A DNA stretch of 32,131 nt from Acidobacteriaceae bacterium (GTDB lineage: Bacteria; Acidobacteriota; Terriglobia; Terriglobales; Acidobacteriaceae): assembly GCA_030037545.1 (NCBI GenBank), contig JASHRF010000087.1, positions 1 to 32,131 on the forward strand, in the 5' to 3' direction. Shown here piece after piece: positions 16,803 through 25,116 of this stretch (positions are counted from its first letter, which is position 1; each line of letters opens with the position of its first letter). Under the pieces are notes generated by a model. The model was not told the origin of the DNA and made no database searches. It saw only the letters and a list, made by a program, of their open reading frames with translations. Position numbers and translations under genes: made by a program.

Positions 16803-17441
16803 TCAGGGACTAGGCACCAAGGGGCGAACGACGGCGGCGTGGCCTTTGCGCCGTTGCCGCCACGTCAGCACCGGCCGCGCCGCGAGCAGCACCGCCAGGA
16901 TCACCGTAACGCCTATGGGCGTTAGCACTCCGGATTTCACCTGCCACCAGTAATGGATGACGCCGGCAACGGCGGCAAAATAAACCAGCCGGTGCAGCCG
17001 ATTCCAGTTCTTCCCGCCTAGCTTGCGGATAGACCAGTTTGTGGACGTTGCGGCCAGCGGCAGCAGCAGCAGCCACGCCGTCATGCCCGCGGTGATGTAG
17101 CGGCGCTTGACGATGTCAGCGGCCATGGCATGGGGATCGAAGCCGGTATACAGAGCGACCCAGGTCATCAGGTGCAGCGAAGCGTAAAAGAATGCGAACA
17201 GCCCCAGCAGGCGACGGAACTTGATCAGCCAGCTCAACTGCGGCACGAGGCGCCGCACCGGCGTAATGGCCAGCGCGATGAGCAGCAGGCGCAGCGTGGT
17301 GCGCCCGGTTGCAAACGTGATGGTGTGGATCTGGTCGGCGCCCAGGTTGTTGGTGACGGCGCCCCAGATGAGCCACGCGAGCGGCGCCAGGCAGGCCAGC
17401 CAGGTAAGCGTCTTGACCAGGATGAGAGTCGAGCGTTTCAT
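16803..17441 (-). CDS. msrQ: Heme-binding membrane subunit MsrQ
   Basis: MsrQ (formerly YedZ) is an inner-membrane b-type cytochrome that passes electrons to MsrP, which reduces methionine sulfoxide in periplasmic proteins. The 212-residue protein has about six hydrophobic segments of the ferric-reductase-like fold and conserved histidines (ASLHLMTW, NRLHRLVYFAAVAGVIHYWW) suited to heme ligation. The last residues (VPSP) are encoded by sequence with a 7-bp period. The ATG at 17441 has no clear Shine-Dalgarno. It lies downstream of msrP, but the two are split by a 123-bp hairpin element and an octamer array, so coupling may be weakened. Confidence 0.93.
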   Translation of the reverse strand: MKRSTLILVKTLTWLACLAPLAWLIWGAVTNNLGADQIHTITFATGRTTLRLLLIALAITPVRRLVPQLSWLIKFRRLLGLFAFFYASLHLMTWVALYTGFDPHAMAADIVKRRYITAGMTAWLLLLPLAATSTNWSIRKLGGKNWNRLHRLVYFAAVAGVIHYWWQVKSGVLTPIGVTVILAVLLAARPVLTWRQRRKGHAAVVRPLVPSP

Positions 17442-17442
17442 C

Positions 17443-17487
17443 GTCAGCGAGTTAGCAAGCCAGCTTAGTCCCTCAGTCCCTTAGTCC
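17443..17487. repeat. Octanucleotide array between msrP and msrQ
   Basis: Units of 8 bp run GTCAGCGA GTTAGCAA and on to CTTAGTCC CTCAGTCC, ending directly against the hairpin element. The first part shares GTTAGCAAGCCAG with 14162-14174. Confidence 0.75.
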
Positions 17488-17610
17488 CAGAAGCTGTTTC
17501 ATAACCAGGCCCAACTGCCTTTCAGGGGCTAAAGCCCCTCTGTTTTATGACATTTTTCGGCACGACTAAAGTCATGCCCTGACATAAAACAAGTTATGAA
17601 ATGGCTTCTA
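17488..17610. repeat. Dispersed hairpin element, copy 4 (subtype A, 123 bp, complete)
   Basis: The ends are CAGAAGCTGTTTCATAAC and GTTATGAAATGGCTTCTA. Inside are GGGGCTAAAGCCCC (17525-17538) and GGCACGACTAAAGTCATGCC (17559-17578), where a G-C pair of other copies has become A-T on both arms. An extra GTTTTATG/CATAAAAC pair encloses the second hairpin. The element sits within the msrP-msrQ gap, and its right end contains the msrP stop codon. Confidence 0.92.
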
Positions 17611-18591
17611 GAAATCCTTCTTCAAATTCATCCCTGCGTACATCGACGCTACAAAATCTCCGTAGCCATTGAACATGAGCGTGGCGCGGCGCTGCTCGTA
17701 AAAGGGCAGGCCGATGCGGCGCTCGTATTTCTGGCTCCAGCGCGGATGATCGACATTGGGATTCACATTCGAGTAGAAGCCGTACTCGTTGGGCGCCTGC
17801 AGGTTCCAGGTGGTATCCGGCTGCTTATCCACGAATTTCATCTTGACAATGGACTTCGCCGATTTGAAGCCGTACTTCCAGGGAACGACAATGCGCACCG
17901 GCGCGCCGTCCTGGTTGGGCAGGGTATCGCCGTAGAGGCCGAAGGTGAGCAGGGTGAGAGGGTTCATGGCCTCATCCATGCGCAGGCCTTCGGAGTACGG
18001 CCAGGAGATTGAAGTTTCGCTCGATCCCCAGGGCTCCACGTGCCAGTTGTAATAGGAGAGAAATTGCACATATTTCGCGCTAGCGAGGGGCTGGCACTGC
18101 TTGATGAGCTCGGAAAACGAATAGCCGACCCACGGAATCACCATGCTCCACGCCTCCACGCAGCGCATGCGGTAGATGCGGTCCTCGAGCGGTCGCAGTT
18201 TGAGCAGGGCGTCAATGTCGAAGGTCTGCGGCTTGGCCACTTTGCCTTCGATCTTCACGCTCCACGGACGCGTGGGCAGAGCACCGGCGTTTTTTGCCGG
18301 ATCATCCTTGTTCACGCCAAACTCGTAGAAGTTGTTGTAGTGGGTGATGTCTTCCAGACTGGTGAGCTGCTCGCCGGTGGTGGTCAGGGGCGAGGAGACG
18401 GTGTTCAGCTTCGTCGAAGCCAGAACGCGGGTGCGCGGGGCGAGAATGCCGCCCAGGCGATCGCCACCCAGCGCCACAGCGCCCACCGCGGCTGCTCCGC
18501 GCAGAAAATGCCGGCGGTTGACGTACTGCTGATATGCGCTTTTGGGCGTGATCTCGGAGGAGGGAATATCGGGCGGCTTGCCAACGAGCAT
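17608..18591 (-). CDS. msrP: Periplasmic methionine sulfoxide reductase, catalytic subunit MsrP
   Basis: MsrP (YedY) is a molybdopterin enzyme exported folded by the Tat system; it repairs methionine sulfoxide in envelope proteins with electrons from MsrQ. The 327-residue protein has a twin-arginine signal ([19 protein letters not shown], Arg26-Arg27), the Mo-ligating cysteine in [15 protein letters not shown], and the [29 protein letters not shown] and WSQKYERR segments of the family. The start at 18591 is chosen because GCGAGG lies 6 nt before it. The C-terminus (MNLKKDF) is complete relative to the family, and the TAG stop lies in the end of hairpin element copy 4. A methyltransferase gene ends 53 bp upstream. 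Confidence 0.95.
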   Translation of the reverse strand: MLVGKPPDIPSSEITPKSAYQQYVNRRHFLRGAAAVGAVALGGDRLGGILAPRTRVLASTKLNTVSSPLTTTGEQLTSLEDITHYNNFYEFGVNKDDPAKNAGALPTRPWSVKIEGKVAKPQTFDIDALLKLRPLEDRIYRMRCVEAWSMVIPWVGYSFSELIKQCQPLASAKYVQFLSYYNWHVEPWGSSETSISWPYSEGLRMDEAMNPLTLLTFGLYGDTLPNQDGAPVRIVVPWKYGFKSAKSIVKMKFVDKQPDTTWNLQAPNEYGFYSNVNPNVDHPRWSQKYERRIGLPFYEQRRATLMFNGYGDFVASMYAGMNLKKDF

Positions 18592-18644
18592 GGTCAACCT
18601 CGCGTTTGGGGAGCAGTGCATTCATTAGACACCTGAAAAGGCAA

Positions 18645-19505
18645 TCAGTTACCTGGTTTGGGCTTGCGCCATGCGAGCAGCACCATCGGGTAAGCGATCA
18701 GAATGCGCCCCTCTGTACGCCGTGCAGCAACTCCCAGCCGATTTGTGCCTGCCTGAGTCTCCTCGTCGAAGAGGGCGCGAATTTTCTCTGCGTATCCCGG
18801 CTTGGGAAAAGAGCCCGCCAGAAGGTTCTCCAGATCCGAGGCAAGACTGCAATGACTCCTGCGCGGGAGTTCGAGCCCAGCCGCTCGCCCCAACTCCTCG
18901 AGCTCCTGCCCGGTAAGCGCGCGAGTGTGCGAGGGGTCGCGCAGGAGTTCCCAACGGTTGAAACTCTCCTGTGTCTCCTCATCCGGCGCGACATCGCAGA
19001 CCAGGATCGTGCCGCCGGGCTTGGCGACTCGCTTCATCTCGCGGAGCGCAATCCCGGGATCCAGAAAGTGGTGGAACGAAAAGCGCGTGACTACGCAGTC
19101 AAACGTTTCACCGGCAAAGGGGAGATCAGTGCACGATCCAAGCTTCCATGTCACATTGGCCAGATTCTGCTCGGCCTGGAAAGTCCGGGCTTTCTCGAGC
19201 ATGGCGGGAACCAGATCGAGCCCGGTTACGTGGCGCACGCGTTTGGCAAAGAAGCACGATACAACTCCCGGCCCGCAGGCTACGTCGAGCACCCTATCGT
19301 CAGGCCCAACGGCTGCGCAATCGACCATCTGCTGAAGCAATTCGTCGTTGCTGTGCGCGTGGCGCCGGGCAAAAGGCTCTGCCTGGCGCGTGAATTGATC
19401 AAGAATTTCAGCATCGTGCATCTGGGCTTTGTGGCTCTGCGCATCCATAGACAGATCGCCGGGCCGCATGGGAGCAAGAACGATGCGGCTGGGACGTGGC
19501 TTCAT
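18645..19505 (-). CDS. Class I SAM-dependent methyltransferase
   Basis: The 286-residue protein has a Rossmann-type methyltransferase domain (about 40-185) with motif I VLDVACGPGVVS, the acidic motif VTGLDLVPAML, a DLPFAGETFDCVV segment and the VAKPGGTILVCDV strand. The FSFHHFLDP segment is typical of UbiE/MenG-like small-molecule methyltransferases, but the substrate cannot be inferred. Start codons at 19505, 19469 and 19448 are all possible and none has a strong ribosome-binding site; the last (MDAQSHKAQM) gives the most family-like N-terminus. It is in line with the lipoprotein gene upstream (45-bp gap) and msrP downstream (53-bp gap). Confidence 0.85.
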   Translation of the reverse strand: MKPRPSRIVLAPMRPGDLSMDAQSHKAQMHDAEILDQFTRQAEPFARRHAHSNDELLQQMVDCAAVGPDDRVLDVACGPGVVSCFFAKRVRHVTGLDLVPAMLEKARTFQAEQNLANVTWKLGSCTDLPFAGETFDCVVTRFSFHHFLDPGIALREMKRVAKPGGTILVCDVAPDEETQESFNRWELLRDPSHTRALTGQELEELGRAAGLELPRRSHCSLASDLENLLAGSFPKPGYAEKIRALFDEETQAGTNRLGVAARRTEGRILIAYPMVLLAWRKPKPGN

Positions 19506-19550
19506 GGCTTCACCGGGAGAGAAAAGATCAAGTGCTATGCTTTTTCGATG

Positions 19551-20336
19551 CTATTGCTTCTCATAGACCAGAACAGCTTTGTCGCTTGGCCTGCCGGGTG
19601 GCCAGTACGTTTCGGTGAGCAAACGGCCGTCCCCGCTGAGTCGCATGGTTCCTACGCTAACAACTCGGCCTTTCACCTTGCTAGCGAAATCGAATTCCAG
19701 CGGCGGGTGCTCTAAAATCGAAATCGATGCCCCCGGCGAGACCCTTGGGCCAACGATGGCGGTGTCTGTGCCGTCGATAAATGCGTCTATATGCGTTTGC
19801 TTCTCCGGAAATGCCTCGTGCAGCATGTTACGCTCGACCCGGATCTGGCGGATCGCCGCGACCCCGCGAAGCGGAATCACATTTCTCCACCCGCCGGCGA
19901 ATCCAGCCGACCCGGAAGTGCGCGTATACCGATTCTCGTTCTTTGTCGCCGATCCGTCTGCTTGAAACTCGCTCCCGTCAACCGTCAGCACCTTTCCGTC
20001 CGCAGACAGCTTCCAATGAGCTGTGCTCGATTTCGATCCATTCTTCAAGACAGTGAGTTCCAGGTCGGAACTATCCTTTTGCGTGCAGAAAAACATGAGG
20101 ATCTCCATTGACGGGTATCCCCTACCGTCGCACCGAAAGTTCGCGATGCTGCCGCCGCCTCCGCTTTGGTACATGCCGTCCCGAGTTATCGAAACCACAA
20201 AACTCGGTCCCGGAATGTCGCTCTTCGCCGGGTCCAGCTTCCAGGTGCCGTTCCAATCGCGCGAAGGACCGCGGCAGCCGGTAATTGCCACAACGGCCGC
20301 GGCAACTGAGGCAATTCTTAAGAGGTTTTGAGTCAT
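19551..20336 (-). CDS. Lipoprotein of unknown function
   Basis: The 261-residue protein starts with a lipoprotein signal ending in ITGC (Cys21), so it is predicted to be acylated and anchored in the envelope. Two similar halves are suggested: NGTWKLDPAKSDIPGP with HWKLSADGKVLTVDG in the first, and GTMRLSGDGRLLTETYWPPG in the second. This is a lipocalin-like all-beta pattern common in acidobacterial secreted proteins of unknown role. The ATG is only 6 bp after the permease stop and has no separate ribosome-binding site, so translational coupling to the permease is likely. Confidence 0.75.
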   Translation of the reverse strand: MTQNLLRIASVAAAVVAITGCRGPSRDWNGTWKLDPAKSDIPGPSFVVSITRDGMYQSGGGGSIANFRCDGRGYPSMEILMFFCTQKDSSDLELTVLKNGSKSSTAHWKLSADGKVLTVDGSEFQADGSATKNENRYTRTSGSAGFAGGWRNVIPLRGVAAIRQIRVERNMLHEAFPEKQTHIDAFIDGTDTAIVGPRVSPGASISILEHPPLEFDFASKVKGRVVSVGTMRLSGDGRLLTETYWPPGRPSDKAVLVYEKQ

Positions 20337-20342
20337 CGGATT

Positions 20343-21761
20343 TCATTCTACGGGCAGAAACGGCCACTGTCCCATCTGCCGTGCGCGGAAGAGATAGATG
20401 GCCGTGCCCGTAACGGCAATCAGCCCCGCCACAGCCAGCCCGCCCCATGCATGCGCGCGATTCACGAGGATGAATAGAAACCCCGCCATCGCGGCCAGCG
20501 GCGGCAGCGGGTAAAGCGGGATGCGGAACGGCCGTGCCAGATCGGGCCGTTGCACACGCAGCAACATCACGCCGAACTGCTGCAGGAAGAATTGCAGCAG
20601 AATGCGGGTGATGACCAGCATGGTGATGACCTGCGCAAGCGAAAAGAAGCAGAAGATCATCGCCACCAGCCCCAGCGCCACCAGCGAGCGGTGGGGAATG
20701 CCGTGGCGCGGATGCACCGCAGCCAGGAAGCGAAAGTAATTGCCGTCGCGAGCGGCGGCGTAGGGCACGCGCGAGTAGCCCAGCAACAGCGAAAAGACGC
20801 TGGCAAAAGCAGTCCACAGCACCAGCGAGGCGATCGTGTACCCTGCCCAGTGGCCAAATGCGGATTGGGCAATGTTGGCCACCAGGCGCACACGCATCAT
20901 GTCGCTCTCGGTGGCATGGGCAGCCACGTTGCGCAGCGAGGGCAGCGCGGCCAGATTCATAGCGATATAAAACGCCGAGACCAAGACCACCGAGATCAGA
21001 ATGGCGCGCGGGATGGTACGTTCCGGCCGCTTCGCTTCGCTGCCCAGAAAAGTGATGTTGTAATAGCCCCAGTAATCGTAGGTGGCGATGAGCGTGGCCT
21101 GCGCCAGGCCGCCGGCAGCCAGCGCAGCGGGCAACGCGGGCGAGGCTGGCATATGCCAGCCGCCGGTGGCCGCGGCGTGCGAAAAACCAGAGGTAATGAC
21201 GCCGGCGATGGCGGCCATGACGCCGGCAAAGAGCACCCACGCCAGGCGCGTGATCGAGCTCAAGTTGCGGTAGAGCAGCGCCGTGACCAGCAGGCAGGCG
21301 CCGGCAGCGGCAAAGTTGGAATAGTGAAGCATGGGCAGCGCGCGCAACGGAGCGTCATCGAGATGCGGCCAGAAATAGCCCAGAAAACTCGACAGCCCGA
21401 TGCAGCCCGAGGCGATCGACAGCGGCGCGGAGAAGCTCAACTGCCAGACAAAGAGAAAACTAAGCCAGTTGCCGGCGCGCTCAGGGCCGTAGATCTCGCG
21501 GAGAAACGCATAGCTGCCGCCGGCGCGCGGAAAGGCCGCGCCCAGTTCCGCCCACACCAGGCCGTCAGCCACGGCGATGGCCGCGCCCAGAATCCATGCC
21601 CAGACGGAGAGGCGCGCGCCCGCGGCGGCGATGATGAGCGGGAGGGTGATGAACGGACCCACGCCAATCATCTCCAGCATGTTGAAGAGCACCGCGGAGC
21701 CGAGGCCAATGCGGCGCTGCAATCCTGCACTGTGTTCCGGGCTTGGATGCTCGTAGGCCAT
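20343..21761 (-). CDS. APC-superfamily amino acid permease
   Basis: This 472-residue inner-membrane transporter has about 12 hydrophobic segments. The first carries the substrate-binding unwound-helix motif MIGVGPFITLPL, followed by FPRAGGSYAFLREIYGP, the APC signature region of helices 2-3. The middle has the conserved AYDYWGYYN-like segment (ATYDYWGYYNITFLGSEAKRPERTIPRAI) of helices 6-7. It probably imports or exchanges an amino acid or amine; specificity is unknown. The ATG at 21761 follows a 5' leader with a CCGGGA/TCCCGG hairpin and no strong Shine-Dalgarno. It is divergent from the PIG-L gene with overlapping -10 boxes, and is the first gene of a possible minus-strand operon. Confidence 0.88.
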   Translation of the reverse strand: MAYEHPSPEHSAGLQRRIGLGSAVLFNMLEMIGVGPFITLPLIIAAAGARLSVWAWILGAAIAVADGLVWAELGAAFPRAGGSYAFLREIYGPERAGNWLSFLFVWQLSFSAPLSIASGCIGLSSFLGYFWPHLDDAPLRALPMLHYSNFAAAGACLLVTALLYRNLSSITRLAWVLFAGVMAAIAGVITSGFSHAAATGGWHMPASPALPAALAAGGLAQATLIATYDYWGYYNITFLGSEAKRPERTIPRAILISVVLVSAFYIAMNLAALPSLRNVAAHATESDMMRVRLVANIAQSAFGHWAGYTIASLVLWTAFASVFSLLLGYSRVPYAAARDGNYFRFLAAVHPRHGIPHRSLVALGLVAMIFCFFSLAQVITMLVITRILLQFFLQQFGVMLLRVQRPDLARPFRIPLYPLPPLAAMAGFLFILVNRAHAWGGLAVAGLIAVTGTAIYLFRARQMGQWPFLPVE

Positions 21762-21781
21762 TGATCCGGGATGCTTCCCGG

Positions 21782-21791
21782 ATTGTACACT
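21782..21791. promoter_or_regulatory. Overlapping bidirectional -10 elements (permease / PIG-L)
   Basis: ATTGTACACT reads TACACT on the plus strand (21786-21791) and TACAAT on the minus strand (21787-21782). The two -10 boxes share the central GTAC-type symmetry and face the two divergent genes, 11 bp from the PIG-L ATG and 20 bp from the permease ATG. Confidence 0.5.
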
Positions 21792-21802
21792 GGCTCTGGA
21801 TC

Positions 21803-24688
21803 ATGAACTTTCGCGGGAGATTCTCTTCGACAGCAAATCGGGCGGCCCTCGTCTTGGTGTGCGTGTGCGCTGCGTCTGTTGGCGCGCAGAACACCGAGCC
21901 AGGCAAAACCCAGGCGCTCACGACCGCCGAGAGCGAACTGAACGCCGTTCCCAAGCCCGAGTCCTCCATGTACGCGCAGCCTTTGGCGGAAGATCGCGGC
22001 GCCGCACAACTCGAGCAGACGCTGAAACAGTTGGGCACCACGGCCAGCGTGCTCTACATCGTGCCCCACCCCGACGACGAAGACGGCGCGCTGTTAACCT
22101 ATCTCACGCGTGGCCTCGGCGCGCGCGTCACGCTACTCACCTTCACGCGTGGCGAGGGCGGCCAGAACGCCATGTCGGCGGAAATGTACGACGCCATGGG
22201 CCTCATCCGCACCGAAGAGCTGCTCAAGGCCGACGAATATTACGGCGTGCATCAGTTGTGGGGCACGGAAGTCGACTTCGGATTTTCCAAGACGCAGGAA
22301 GAATCCTTCCAGAAATGGGGCCATGATCGCGTGCTCTACGACGCGGTGCTGGCGGTGCGCAAGGTGCGTCCGCAGGTAATCGTCTCCACGTTTGTGGGCG
22401 GGGTGAGCGATGGCCATGGGCAACACCAGGTTGCGGGCGAGGTCGCCCAGGAGGTCTTCAAAGCGGCCGGCGATCCCAAGGTGTTTCCCGATCAGTTGAA
22501 GGATGGCCTGCAGCCGTGGCAGCCGCTGGCCGTCTATTCGCGCGTGCCCTTCGCCCCTATCACGGCCAAGGGCATCTTCGATTACGCCACCGGCAAGTGG
22601 GCTCCGGCACGGTTCAAAAACTACATAACCGGAGAGTGGATCAACGGACCGCTTTCGGTGGACGTGACCATTCCCGTGGGCACATGGGACCCGGTGCTGG
22701 GACTTACTTACATGCAGATAGCGCGCACCGGTTGGGGCGAGCAGAAGTCGCAGTACGGCGGCGCCAGCCCCGCGCTCGACGAGCCGGACGACGGCGAGTA
22801 TCACCTGTGGGGGGTGGCGCCGGTGGCAATCAATACGGGACTAGGAAAAAGCAGGGGGGAGGGCGATGACGACCTTTTCAAGAATTCAGAGGTCTACATC
22901 GATACCAGCATTGAGGGCTTGGCGCTGGCCGGCAACCATCCTCCGGCATGGTTGGCGGATGGACTCCTGCAGATTCAGACCGGCGTGAGTGCCGTGGCCA
23001 GCGATTGCCGCAACCAGCGCGGCGCGGACGGCGCGCGCAAGCTTGTGCCGGCGTATCGTGCGGCGCTTGCTCTTTATGCGCAGGTGCGCGAGAGCAAGGA
23101 TCTCAGTGCCCAACAAAAGTCCGATCTTGAATTTGAATTAAGCCAGAAGATCGATGAATTCCAGACTGCGCTCCAAGATCTGCTGGGGCTGAATATGATT
23201 GCATTCCGTACCAACGGCGGAAGCGGCGATTCGTTCCACGGCGGTACGGCCGATGAGACCTCGCGCGCCGTAACTCCGGGCGAGGAATTCGAAGTGCGCG
23301 TGCATGCGGCGCAGGCCGACGGCGCAGCGCAACTGGAGCGGGTCTGGCTCGAAAGCCACGACGGATCGCCATGGAAGGCGAACAGCGAGAGCCCCGCGCC
23401 TGGCCCGGCTGCGCGGGCCAACGATACTACCTTTCGCGTCAGCGCACCCGACGATGCCCAGCCCACCGAGCCCTATTTCACGCGCCCCAACACCGAACAG
23501 CCGTACTACGATCTCTCCAATCAGGCATTTCGGGAGCGCTCTTTCGCGCCTTGGCCGCTTGATGCCTGGGCGGAGTTTACCCTTGACGGCGTGCCCATCC
23601 GGCTAGGCAGCGTGGTGCAAACGCTCCAGCGCGTGACCGGCGTGGGCGGCGTCTACGAGCCGCTGGCAGTCACTCCGGCCATCGGCCTGCGGGTTGAGCC
23701 TGCGGCGCGCATTCTGCCACTCGACAGCTCACCTCTGCCGGTGCGCGTGACCGTGCAGACGCAGGCCGCGGCCGAGGGAACCGTCACGCTCAAGCTGCCC
23801 GAAGGCTGGACCGCGCAGCCCGGCGAGGCCCACTTCGCTACCAAAACCGCCGGCGACACTGCGCCGCTCGTCTTTTCCGTGACAACGAACAACGCCGGCT
23901 TCCGCGCGTACTCTATCCAGGCGGTGGCGGAATCCGGCGGGCGCAGCTACGCGACCGGATGGCATAACGTGAGCTACCCGGGTCTTCTTCCCTACAACCA
24001 GTACAAGCCGGCGGTGTTCAAGACGCGCAAGGTGGATGTGAAAGTTGCGCCGGGACTGCGTGTGGGCTACATCATGGGCACCGGGGACACGGTTCCCGAG
24101 GCCATCGAGCAACTGGGGATCACGCCGCACCTGCTCACGGCCGACGAACTGGCAACGGGCGATCTATCGCAGTGGGATACGATCGTGATCGGCATCCGCG
24201 CCTATTCCACGCGGCCGGAACTGGCTGCCGCGGCGCCGCGCCTCAACGAATTTGTACGCCGCGGTGGAACGCTGGTGGTCCAATACCAGAGCCAAACCTT
24301 CCCGGCGCCGCTGCCGCTTGCCATGAAAGGCATGGCGGAGCGGGTTGTAGATGAAGAGGCCCCGGTCCACCTGCTCGATCCCTCGAACCCGCTGCTCTCC
24401 CGGCCGAACAAAATCACCAGCGCCGATTTCAACGGCTGGCTGGAAGAGCGCGGCCACGGGTTTCTGAATCGCTGGGAGGCCGGCTACACGGCGCTCACGG
24501 AAACAGCCGACCCGGGCCAGGACCCGCAGCGCGGCGGATTGCTGGTGACGCATCCCGGCAAGGGAACTTATATCTATGTGGCCTACGCGCTCTACCGCCA
24601 GCTTCCGGAGCTGGTGCCGGGCGCATATCGCATTCTCGCCAACCTCATCAGCGCCGGCCACGAGCCAGGCGGGGCGCAAAATCGATAA
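21803..24688 (+). CDS. Large secreted PIG-L family deacetylase with C-terminal ThuA/GATase-like domain
   Basis: The 961-residue protein has a signal peptide (about 1-29). The PIG-L domain (about 80-270) contains PHPDDED, with metal ligands His89 and Asp92, and the distal DGHGQHQ histidines (His205, His208). This fits a zinc-dependent N-acetyl-sugar or related amide deacetylase acting outside the cytoplasm. A long beta-rich middle follows, with a NEW3/CARDB-like domain near 640-700 (VRVTVQTQAAAEGTVTLKLP). The last about 260 residues form an alpha/beta domain (VGYIMGTGDTVPEAIEQLG, WDTIVIGIRAYSTRPEL, FVRRGGTLVVQYQ) like ThuA or glutamine-amidotransferase folds, with no obvious catalytic Cys. The ATG at 21803 has no Shine-Dalgarno. 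Substrate is unknown. Confidence 0.85.
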   Translation: MNFRGRFSSTANRAALVLVCVCAASVGAQNTEPGKTQALTTAESELNAVPKPESSMYAQPLAEDRGAAQLEQTLKQLGTTASVLYIVPHPDDEDGALLTYLTRGLGARVTLLTFTRGEGGQNAMSAEMYDAMGLIRTEELLKADEYYGVHQLWGTEVDFGFSKTQEESFQKWGHDRVLYDAVLAVRKVRPQVIVSTFVGGVSDGHGQHQVAGEVAQEVFKAAGDPKVFPDQLKDGLQPWQPLAVYSRVPFAPITAKGIFDYATGKWAPARFKNYITGEWINGPLSVDVTIPVGTWDPVLGLTYMQIARTGWGEQKSQYGGASPALDEPDDGEYHLWGVAPVAINTGLGKSRGEGDDDLFKNSEVYIDTSIEGLALAGNHPPAWLADGLLQIQTGVSAVASDCRNQRGADGARKLVPAYRAALALYAQVRESKDLSAQQKSDLEFELSQKIDEFQTALQDLLGLNMIAFRTNGGSGDSFHGGTADETSRAVTPGEEFEVRVHAAQADGAAQLERVWLESHDGSPWKANSESPAPGPAARANDTTFRVSAPDDAQPTEPYFTRPNTEQPYYDLSNQAFRERSFAPWPLDAWAEFTLDGVPIRLGSVVQTLQRVTGVGGVYEPLAVTPAIGLRVEPAARILPLDSSPLPVRVTVQTQAAAEGTVTLKLPEGWTAQPGEAHFATKTAGDTAPLVFSVTTNNAGFRAYSIQAVAESGGRSYATGWHNVSYPGLLPYNQYKPAVFKTRKVDVKVAPGLRVGYIMGTGDTVPEAIEQLGITPHLLTADELATGDLSQWDTIVIGIRAYSTRPELAAAAPRLNEFVRRGGTLVVQYQSQTFPAPLPLAMKGMAERVVDEEAPVHLLDPSNPLLSRPNKITSADFNGWLEERGHGFLNRWEAGYTALTETADPGQDPQRGGLLVTHPGKGTYIYVAYALYRQLPELVPGAYRILANLISAGHEPGGAQNR

Positions 24689-25116
24689 AAAATCTGATAC
24701 CCGGTTTTGCGGCGAAGCACGGTCGGCGGCCGGTTCACCGCGGCTCCCGGCGCGCGGGGTGATGGGTCAGACAACCGATTTTCATCGGCTTTGCCGGGCC
24801 GTTGATCCGCAGAACAATCGGTTTTCCACAGCGCCATTGCGCAGCTTCTGATTTTCTTCGCCAATCGACGGCGAAAGCATGCTCAATTTCACCGTGAATA
24901 TTCCGTAAATTCGTTAAATATTCATCGAGCTTTGAGAGGCTTGGATCGAACCAAACAGGGAGTTTGCAATCCTCCGCGAGATTGCCACGCCATCGGTTCT
25001 ATTTTCCGGGCGGAGATTGCACACACGCATTCCTAAATGTCTTGCGCGCGCCCGTGGATCGAGCGCACGCCGCAGCCCCAGAAGAATCATCTATTCCCAA
25101 CCAAGAGAGAGGCCCA
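24689..25116. other. Gene-free region before the porin, with an A/T-rich inverted repeat
   Basis: No gene is seen here. From 24890 to 24935 the sequence is strikingly A/T-rich for this genome. It contains a perfect inverted repeat, TGAATATT (24895-24902) and AATATTCA (24917-24924), with 22 bp between centres (two helical turns). It is a candidate operator or promoter region for the porin gene. Confidence 0.45.

Noticed and set aside
20550..21764. A 404-codon plus-strand open frame across the permease gene
   Set aside because: It is antisense to a clear APC transporter; the product is Gln/His/Arg-rich with no domains.
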